Source: Microlunatus lacustris
GTDB lineage: Bacteria; Actinomycetota; Actinomycetes; Propionibacteriales; Propionibacteriaceae
DNA: 64,000 bases
NCBI GenBank assembly: GCA_039527025.1
Contig: BAAAJN010000002.1
Location: 356,746-420,745 of the forward strand
Reading direction: 5' to 3'
Shown: piece by piece, positions 58,660 through 64,000 of the stretch
Position numbering within the stretch: the first letter of the stretch is position 1
Layout: each line of letters begins with the position of its first letter
The notes under the pieces: model-generated
The model's input: only the letters and a program-made list of their open reading frames with translations
What the model was told of the DNA's origin: nothing
Databases searched by the model: none
Translations under genes and position numbers: made by a program

Positions 58660-59655
58660 TCAGGCCAGGCCGAGGACGGCCAGCACCGCGTCGACGTCGA
58701 GTGGACGACCCTCGTCCGCCGCCCGCCAAGCCAGCTGCGTCGCGGCCCAGAGCGCATCGAGCGGGTCCTCCTCCGTGCCCGACACGGCGACCGTGCCGCC
58801 ACCGGCGGTGACGGTGACCGTGCCGACGGTGCACCGGTCGCCGTCGAGCCGGGCGACCCGTGCCGGCCGCAGCAGCGCCCGCAGGTCGGCGCCCAGGTGG
58901 CTCGGTCGGGCCCCGGGCGGAGCCAGCAGCAGGTCGCGCGGCCCGTGCGAGCCGCTGAGCACCAGCAGGCTGGCCAGACCGGCGTTGACCGCGCCGGCGA
59001 TGTCGGTGTCCAGCCGGTCGCCCACGAAGACCGGGCGGGCCGCGCCGACCCGGCGCACGGTGTCGTCCAGCAGCGGTCGGTAGGGCTTGCCGGCGACCTC
59101 CGGCCGGACCCGGACGGCCAGCTGCACCGCGGCCACCGCGGCCCCGTTGCCCGGCACCAGGCCGCGGTCGGTGGGCCGGGTCGGGTCGTCGTTGGTGGCC
59201 ACCCAGTGCGCGCCGCGGTTGATGGCGATCGCGGCCTCGTTGAGCTCCTGCCAGGCCAGCTCGAAGCCGAACCCCTGGATCACCGCGACCGGGTCGTCGT
59301 CGGCCGAGCGGACCGCGACCAGCCCGGTCTCGGCGAGCGCCGCGAGCACGCCCTCCCCGCCCACCGCCAGGACGCGGGCCCCGGCGCCCAGCCGCTCGCG
59401 GAGCAGGTGCGCGGCCGCCTGGGCCGAGGTCACGACGTCCTCGGGGCGCGCCTCGATGCCCAGGGACACCAGGTGCTCGGCCACCACGCCCGGCGAGCGG
59501 GCCGCGTTGTTGGTGACGTAGCCGACGGCGGTCCCGCGGCGCCGCAGCTCCGCCAGCCCGTCGGCTGCCCCCTCGACGGCGACGGGCCCGAGGTAGACGA
59601 CGCCGTCGAGGTCGAACAGGGCGGCGTCGTAGGCGTCGACCAGCGCGGCGCTCAC
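58660..59655 (-). CDS. HAD-IIA phosphatase (Rv1692-like)
   Basis: A 331-residue HAD-superfamily phosphatase. Catalytic Asp15 and Asp17 lie in ALFDLDGVVYLG, with TNNAAR, VAGKPYRPL and VFVGDRLDTDIAGA completing the four motifs. The homologue Rv1692 is a glycerol-3-phosphate phosphatase of lipid turnover in M. tuberculosis. A C-terminal extension of about 80 residues follows the core. GTG 59655 overlaps the TPR-gene stop by four bases. Its stop is three bases from the DUF2256-DUF3253 stop on the opposite strand. Confidence 0.93.
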   Translation of the reverse strand: MSAALVDAYDAALFDLDGVVYLGPVAVEGAADGLAELRRRGTAVGYVTNNAARSPGVVAEHLVSLGIEARPEDVVTSAQAAAHLLRERLGAGARVLAVGGEGVLAALAETGLVAVRSADDDPVAVIQGFGFELAWQELNEAAIAINRGAHWVATNDDPTRPTDRGLVPGNGAAVAAVQLAVRVRPEVAGKPYRPLLDDTVRRVGAARPVFVGDRLDTDIAGAVNAGLASLLVLSGSHGPRDLLLAPPGARPSHLGADLRALLRPARVARLDGDRCTVGTVTVTAGGGTVAVSGTEEDPLDALWAATQLAWRAADEGRPLDVDAVLAVLGLA

Positions 59656-61022
59656 CGGTCGTCCCGGTCGGGTGCGCTGCCGTCCCCGACCTCCACGTCC
59701 GGCTCGTCGCCCTCGTCCTCGTCCTCGTCGAAGTCGATCCGCAGCCCGTCGATCTCGTCCACCCGCAGGGCGGCATCGGTCTCCTGCTCCGGGTCCAGCT
59801 TGGCCGCGGCGACGAACCAGCGGCGGGCCTCGGCCTGCTCGCCGTCCTGCAACAACGCCTCGGCGAAGGCGTAGCGGAGCCGGGCGACCGCCTCCTGCAG
59901 GCCGGGGCGGACCGGCTGGCTCTGCACCGCCTGCTGGAGCAGCCGGCGGGCTTCGGCGACCTGGCCCAGGTCACGACGGGCCCCGGACTCGACGATGGTC
60001 ATCTCGATCCGCAGAGCGGGGTCGAGCTCCAGCCGGTCGGCCTCCCGGGCGAGCTTGAGCGCGTTGGCCGGTCGACCGAGCGCCCGCTCGCAGTCCGCCA
60101 TCACCGGCAGGTAGTCGTCGGTCCCGGTCATCCGGCGCAGCGCCCGGTACTCGCTGAGGGCGACGTCCCAGCGCCCGGACGCGTAGGCGGTCTCCGCGGC
60201 CGCCTCGCGCACCAGCGGCAGCCGGGCCGCGCGACGGCGAGCGGCCTCGGCGTGCCGGTAGGCCAGGTCGGGGTCGGCCTCGATCAGCTGGCCCGCGACG
60301 ACGAGGTGCGAGGCGACGATCTCGGCCAGGTCCTTGGGCAGCCCGCGGAGCTCGGCGCGCGCGGCGCGGTGCAGCTCCCGGACGTCGACGCCCTCGGGGA
60401 TCGGGGGCTCGTCGGCCCGCCGGGACAGGCCCGGGCGCGGCGGCTCGTCGCGCCGGGGTGGGCGGCGGTCGTCCCCACCAGGTCCGCGGCCGCCCCGGTC
60501 GGGACGCCCGCCCCGGTCGGGACGCCCGCCGCGGTCGTCGCGAGACGGGCCGGAGCGGGGAGGCCGCTCGTCCCACGGCCTCGGCTCGCGCGAGCCACGG
60601 GCGCCGCGGCTCTCGGTGGGCCGGCTGGAGGCGGGGCGGGCAGCCGACGGACGGTCGCCGCGCCCTGCGCGGTCCGGACGGCTCCCCGAAGGCTGGTCGG
60701 AGCGCGCCGGTCGGTCAGAGCGAAAAGGCCGGTCGTCGCGATAGGGCCGGTCGTCACGGGGAGGCCGGTCGTCACGGGGAGGCCGGTCGTCCCACCGTCC
60801 GGCTCCGCGGTCGGGGCGCTGTCCCCGGTCGGGGCGCTCCCCCCGGTCGGGTCCGCCGCGGCCCTCGGGCCGTGCACCACGACGCACCGGACCGCTGCGG
60901 TCCGGTCGGCCGGCAGCACTGCCACGCGGCCTCGACGCCCCCGGCCGACCACCTCGCCCGTCCCCCTCGCCACGGCCGGAGCCCTCGGAGTCGCGACGGT
61001 CTGGGCGGTTCGGCTGGTCCAC
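59652..61022 (-). CDS. TPR-type protein with an Arg/Asp/Pro-rich disordered half
   Basis: A 456-residue protein. The first half (about 1-215) is low complexity, rich in Arg, Asp, Pro and Gly, with near repeats of PPRDDR, PYRDDR and GGRPDR. The second half (about 215-410) is helical and TPR-like (ASHLVVAGQLIEADPDLAYR, then HAEAARRRAARLP), matching the Rv1691 family. The C-terminus is acidic (FDEDEDEGDEPDVEVGDG). Basic and acidic poles in one chain could favour RNA binding or condensates; this is inference. ATG 61022 starts the operon with the HAD gene. Confidence 0.75.
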   Translation of the reverse strand: MDQPNRPDRRDSEGSGRGEGDGRGGRPGASRPRGSAAGRPDRSGPVRRGARPEGRGGPDRGERPDRGQRPDRGAGRWDDRPPRDDRPPRDDRPYRDDRPFRSDRPARSDQPSGSRPDRAGRGDRPSAARPASSRPTESRGARGSREPRPWDERPPRSGPSRDDRGGRPDRGGRPDRGGRGPGGDDRRPPRRDEPPRPGLSRRADEPPIPEGVDVRELHRAARAELRGLPKDLAEIVASHLVVAGQLIEADPDLAYRHAEAARRRAARLPLVREAAAETAYASGRWDVALSEYRALRRMTGTDDYLPVMADCERALGRPANALKLAREADRLELDPALRIEMTIVESGARRDLGQVAEARRLLQQAVQSQPVRPGLQEAVARLRYAFAEALLQDGEQAEARRWFVAAAKLDPEQETDAALRVDEIDGLRIDFDEDEDEGDEPDVEVGDGSAPDRDDR

Positions 61023-61283
61023 CGTCCAATCCTCGCGGCGCGGCGCCTCCCTGGCAAAGCGGGTCGTGGCTCCTCAGCCGTCGGGCGGGCCGACGCGCCG
61101 CCCAGCGCTTCCTCAGCCCTCGCCGTGACCGGCGGTGCCGGTACCACCTCCCTGGTGGGGTGCGTTAACCTCCGCGGGACAGCAGCGGAGCCGTGGCCCC
61201 GCCGTCGACGAGGGTGGTGAGGCAGTGAGCTGCACGGTGCGCGCGGCCGGAGCGGACCCCGCCCGGAGGGGGGCCCGGTCCCG

Positions 61284-62309
61284 GTGAGAGCCGTCGTCTT
61301 CCACGAACCCGGCCGGTTCTCCGTCGACCAGGTGCCCGATCCCGTCGCCGGTCCTCGGCAGGTCGTGGTCCGCGTCGAGGCCGTCGGCATCTGCGGCACC
61401 GACGTGCACGTGCTGGACGGTGAGTTCGCGCCGACCCGCTACCCGATCATCCCCGGGCACGAGACCTCCGGCGTCGTGGAGTCCGTGGGCGGTGAGGTGC
61501 ACGAGGTCAGCCCGGGCGACCGGGTGTCGGTCGACCCCACCTTGTTCTGCGGGGAGTGCCAGTACTGCACCGCCGGCCGCTCGAACCTCTGCGAGCGCTG
61601 GGACGGCTCAGGTGTGGCCCGGACCAACGGCTCCACCGCCGAGCTCACCGTCACCCCGGTCCGCAACGTCCACCGGTTGCCGCCCGGGGTCGACCTCGCG
61701 CTGGCCGCGCTGGTCGAGCCGCTGTCCTGCGCCATCCACGGCTACGACCTGCTGCCACGGCGGATGGGCGAGCACTACCTCGTCTACGGCGCCGGCACGA
61801 TGGGGCTGATGATGGCCCAGCTCGCGCCCCGGGCGGGTGCGGCCTCGGTCACCGTGGTCGACCGGCTGCCGGACCGCCTCGAGACCGCGCGGCGGGTGGG
61901 GGTCGACCAGGTCGTCACCTCCGCCGACGACGCCGAGCGGCCGGGCGGGTGGGACGTGGTGATCGACTGCACGGGTGCGCCGGCCGCGATCGAGGACGGG
62001 CTGTCCCGGGTCCGCCGCGGCGGCACCTTCCAGCAGTTCGGCGTGGCCCCGGCCGACGCCACCGCGACGTTCTCACCCTTCCGGATCTACCACGACGAGA
62101 TCTCCGTGGTGGGCTCCATGGCCGAGCTGCGCTCCTACGCCCGGGCGGTCGAGATGTTCGCCGCCGGCGCTCTGGACGCGGGCACCATGGTGAGCCACGC
62201 CTTCCCGCTCGAGGCCTACGGTGACGCCATCGCGATGTTCCGACGGGGAGCGGGACGCAAGCTGCAGATCCGTCCGGTCAGCGACACCACCGTGGAACTC
62301 GGCGGCTGA
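61284..62309 (+). CDS. Zinc-dependent medium-chain polyol dehydrogenase
   Basis: A 341-residue alcohol dehydrogenase of the sorbitol/arabitol/threonine type. Catalytic zinc ligands are Cys37 (GICGTD) and His59/Glu60 (PGHET); structural zinc is held by Cys89, Cys92, Cys95 and Cys103 (CGECQYCTAGRSNLC). The NAD-binding segment VYGAGTMGLMMAQL follows. GTG 61284 has a GGAGGGGGG ribosome-binding site about 14 bases away. The xylulokinase gene follows 85 bases downstream, so oxidation of a pentitol to xylulose is likely. TAACCT at 61166-61171 may be a promoter element. Confidence 0.9.
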   Translation: MRAVVFHEPGRFSVDQVPDPVAGPRQVVVRVEAVGICGTDVHVLDGEFAPTRYPIIPGHETSGVVESVGGEVHEVSPGDRVSVDPTLFCGECQYCTAGRSNLCERWDGSGVARTNGSTAELTVTPVRNVHRLPPGVDLALAALVEPLSCAIHGYDLLPRRMGEHYLVYGAGTMGLMMAQLAPRAGAASVTVVDRLPDRLETARRVGVDQVVTSADDAERPGGWDVVIDCTGAPAAIEDGLSRVRRGGTFQQFGVAPADATATFSPFRIYHDEISVVGSMAELRSYARAVEMFAAGALDAGTMVSHAFPLEAYGDAIAMFRRGAGRKLQIRPVSDTTVELGG

Positions 62310-62394
62310 TCCTGCCGGGTCCCAGCACCCTTGCACGGAGCACGTCCCGGCACGCTCGCCGGGTCGGCTCGCGAACCAACCCAGGAGAGATGAC

Positions 62395-63828
62395 GTGACG
62401 TACGTAGCCGGGGTGGACTCCTCCACCCAGTCGGTCAAGGTCGTGGTCTGCGACGCGGAGACAGGTGCCGTGGTCCGGTCGGGCCGCGCCTCCCACCCCG
62501 ACGGTACCGAGGTGACCGCCCAGGCCTGGCTGGACGCCTACCGGACGGCGACCGCCGACCCCGGGCTGCTCGAGGGGGTCGAGGCCCTGGCCGTCGGCGG
62601 TCAGCAGCACGGCATGGTCACCCTGGCCGAGAGCGGCGAGCTGGTCCGGGACGCGCTGCTGTGGAACGACAACCGGTCCGCCCGCGACGCCCGCGACCTC
62701 ATCGACGAGCTGGGCGGCGGGGCGGCGTGGGCCGACGCGGTGGGTTCGGTGCCGGTGGCCTCGATGACGGTGAGCAAGCTGCGCTGGCTCGCCCGGGCCG
62801 AGCCCGAGAACGCGGCCCGGACCCGGACGGTCGTCCTCCCGCACGACTGGCTGAGCTGGCAGATCGGTGGTCGGAGCTTCGACCCGGTCACCGACCGCGG
62901 TGATGCCTCCGGCACCTGCTACTTCGACGCGACGGCTGACCAGTACCGCGACGACCTGGTGAGGCGGGCCATCGGGCACGACCTCGCCCTTCCGCGGGTG
63001 GCGCGGCCGGACGAGGTCGTCGGGCACACCCCGGAGGGCATCGCCATCGCCGCCGGCACGGGCGACAACATGGCCGCCGGCCTCGGCCTCGGGCTGCAGG
63101 AGCAGGAGGCGGTCGTCTCCCTGGGCACCAGTGGGACGGCGTTCACCCGCAGCAGCGCCCAGACCCACGAGCCGACGGGCACGGTCGCCGGCTTCGCCGA
63201 CGCCACGGGAGGTTTCCTGCCGCTCGTCTGCACCCTGAACGGCGCCCGGAACCTGGTGGCAGCCGCCGAACTGCTCGGTGTCAGCCTGGACGAGCTGAGC
63301 CGGCTGGCGCTGTCGGCCGAACCGGGCAGCGGTGGTCTCACCTTCCTGCCCTACCTCGAGGGCGAGCGGACTCCTCCACTGCCCGACGCCCGTGGTGAGC
63401 TGAGCGGGATGACGCTGAAGAACATGACGCCGGCCAACGTGGCCCGCGCAACGATCGAAGGCGTGCTCTGGAGCCTGGCCTACGGGATCCAGGTGCTGCA
63501 GGAGCAGACCGGCCCGGTGAAGGCGATCACCCTCACCGGCGGGGCTTCGCAGTCCGACGCGGTCCGCCGCATCGCCCCCGCCGTGTTCGGCCTGCCGATC
63601 CGCGTGACCGACACGTTCGAGAGCGTCGCCGTCGGAGCGGCTCGGCAGGCCGCCTGGGCGCTCACCGGGTCGTTGCCGGAGTGGCCGGTCCCCGTGCTCA
63701 GCGAGCACGAGCCCACGCCGGCCGACCAGGCCGCCGCAGCCGAGCTGAGCGAGCGCTACCGCGCGGTGCTGCTCGACCGTCACCCCTCGACTTCGGCCAT
63801 CGCCGTCGACACCGAGAGCGCGGCCTGA
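62395..63828 (+). CDS. xylB: Xylulokinase
   Basis: A 477-residue FGGY-family carbohydrate kinase that phosphorylates D-xylulose (or a related ketose) to enter the pentose phosphate pathway. It begins TYVAGVDSSTQSVKVVV (Asp8 region), with LAVGGQQHGMV, NDNRSARDA and GTGDNMAAG (catalytic Asp224), SLGTSGTAFT and LTGGASQSDAVRRI. GTG 62395 has AGGAGA eight bases upstream. With the polyol dehydrogenase it forms a pentitol-utilisation pair; no transporter or regulator lies within the window. Confidence 0.9.
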   Translation: MTYVAGVDSSTQSVKVVVCDAETGAVVRSGRASHPDGTEVTAQAWLDAYRTATADPGLLEGVEALAVGGQQHGMVTLAESGELVRDALLWNDNRSARDARDLIDELGGGAAWADAVGSVPVASMTVSKLRWLARAEPENAARTRTVVLPHDWLSWQIGGRSFDPVTDRGDASGTCYFDATADQYRDDLVRRAIGHDLALPRVARPDEVVGHTPEGIAIAAGTGDNMAAGLGLGLQEQEAVVSLGTSGTAFTRSSAQTHEPTGTVAGFADATGGFLPLVCTLNGARNLVAAAELLGVSLDELSRLALSAEPGSGGLTFLPYLEGERTPPLPDARGELSGMTLKNMTPANVARATIEGVLWSLAYGIQVLQEQTGPVKAITLTGGASQSDAVRRIAPAVFGLPIRVTDTFESVAVGAARQAAWALTGSLPEWPVPVLSEHEPTPADQAAAAELSERYRAVLLDRHPSTSAIAVDTESAA

Positions 63829-63850
63829 GCCGGCGAGCGCCGGACGCACG

Positions 63851-63884
63851 AAGGGGGGAGGCACACTGGTGCGCCTCCCCCCTT
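63851..63884 (+). terminator. Terminator of the polyol dehydrogenase-xylB operon
   Basis: A 12-bp stem (AAGGGGGGAGGC with GCCTCCCCCCTT) around a ten-base loop lies 22 bases after the xylB stop, followed by a short pyrimidine stretch. Confidence 0.8.
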
Positions 63885-63921
63885 CCTCTCGCCGTCACGG
63901 GCTGTGTCTGGACGTAGAAAT

Positions 63922-63959
63922 ACTTCAAGCCCGACCCCCGAAGGGGTCAGGCTTGAAGT
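63922..63959 (-). terminator. Rho-independent terminator of the rRNA operon
   Basis: On the minus strand a 16-bp stem with one mismatch ends in a TTCG tetraloop (right arm GGGGTC-A-GGCTTGAAGT on the plus strand) and is followed by TATTTCT. It lies just after the 5S 3' end, the position of an rrn terminator. Confidence 0.85.
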
Positions 63960-63963
63960 GTGT

Positions 63964-64000
63964 TGTCCGGCGACGTCCTAGTCTCCCACACGGTCCCCCG
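63964..64000 (-). rRNA. rrf: 5S ribosomal RNA, 3' part (partial)
   Basis: Read on the minus strand, the last bases give GACCGTGTGGGAGACTAGGA followed by CGTCGCCGGAC, the conserved 3' end of actinobacterial 5S rRNA. The rest of the rRNA operon lies beyond the right edge. Exact 3' end is approximate. Confidence 0.9.

Noticed and set aside
60480..60840. DNA tandem repeats as mobile or CRISPR-like element
   Set aside because: The repeats are in frame and encode RDDRP/GGRPDR peptide repeats of the TPR-type protein.
61023..61283. tRNA or small RNA in the 261-base gap before the polyol dehydrogenase
   Set aside because: Short hairpins such as CCACC-N5-GGTGG are present but no cloverleaf, anticodon arm or promoter-terminator pair could be drawn.

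Overview
The window is about 73% GC, very densely packed, and rich in genes typical of Actinomycetia: the Pup ligase pafA with pafB and pafC, a mycothiol-dependent nitroreductase, helY, the cytokinetic-ring pair steA/steB (the latter usually labelled mctB), ald, and many 4-base start/stop overlaps (GTGA or ATGA). Paired Tat-exported ferritin-like proteins, stress genes and a photolyase-like protein would suit a desiccation- and radiation-tolerant family such as Geodermatophilaceae. That family assignment is an inference from gene content, not a proven placement.

Layout. (1) 89-8751: mixed metabolism and stress genes: a VOC protein, peptide deformylase (def), a winged-helix protein, ilvD, a hisF-led operon (hisF, 2-hydroxyacid dehydrogenase, HIT protein, GT87 mannosyltransferase), and an XRE-cupin regulator divergent from a 59-residue ORF with a candidate operator between them. 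(2) 8874-15246: a class E-like sortase, two Tat-exported ferritin-like proteins, an acetyltransferase, a small P-loop protein and a TldD/TldE-type pair. (3) 15253-17951: an OmpR-type two-component system beside a small secreted Ser/Pro protein, with similar inverted repeats upstream of both. (4) 17961-31065: helY, a lipid kinase, tatC, tatA, a small membrane gene, hsp20 and a divergent HspR-like regulator, pafC, pafB, a DUF3866 gene on the opposite strand, a 58-bp tandem hairpin repeat, a double-FKBP lipoprotein and pafA. This matches the M. tuberculosis pafA-pafB-pafC-tatA-tatC-helY order with insertions. (5) 30307-49352: rluB, scpB, scpA, a ribbon-helix-helix-like partner, parA, xerD, ald, a TM2 protein, a Nudix hydrolase, pyrG, a GT4 glycosyltransferase, a MurJ-like flippase, a MraY-like transferase, steB/mctB, steA, recN, nadK, tlyA, a 60-residue protein and a coiled-coil protein. 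This matches the M. tuberculosis Rv1693-Rv1711 order. (6) 49590-58656: about 9 kb of redox, light and stress genes: mycothiol nitroreductase, two esterases, a divergent G6PDH, an MBL hydrolase, a photolyase-like protein with apparently permuted domains and a candidate Fe-S site, a general-stress flavin protein, a CYTH-CHAD protein, an aldo/keto reductase and a DUF2256-DUF3253 protein. The block separates the HAD phosphatase and TPR genes (58660-61022) from the tlyA group, next to which they lie in M. tuberculosis. (7) 61284-64000: a polyol dehydrogenase and xylulokinase, then the 3' end and terminator of an rRNA operon entering from the right (5S on the minus strand).

How the genes work together. 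Chromosome maintenance (parA, scpA, scpB, xerD, recN), division and envelope assembly (steA, steB, MurJ-like, MraY-like, GT4), protein quality control and DNA-damage control (pafA, pafB, pafC, hsp20), and export (tatA, tatC) are grouped. The two ferritin-like proteins are probable clients of the Tat genes in the same window. Many genes have a TANNNT-like box 6-8 bases before the start codon, so leaderless transcription is probably common. No CRISPR array, tRNA, intact insertion sequence or prophage was seen, and no gene-free stretch exceeds 300 bases.
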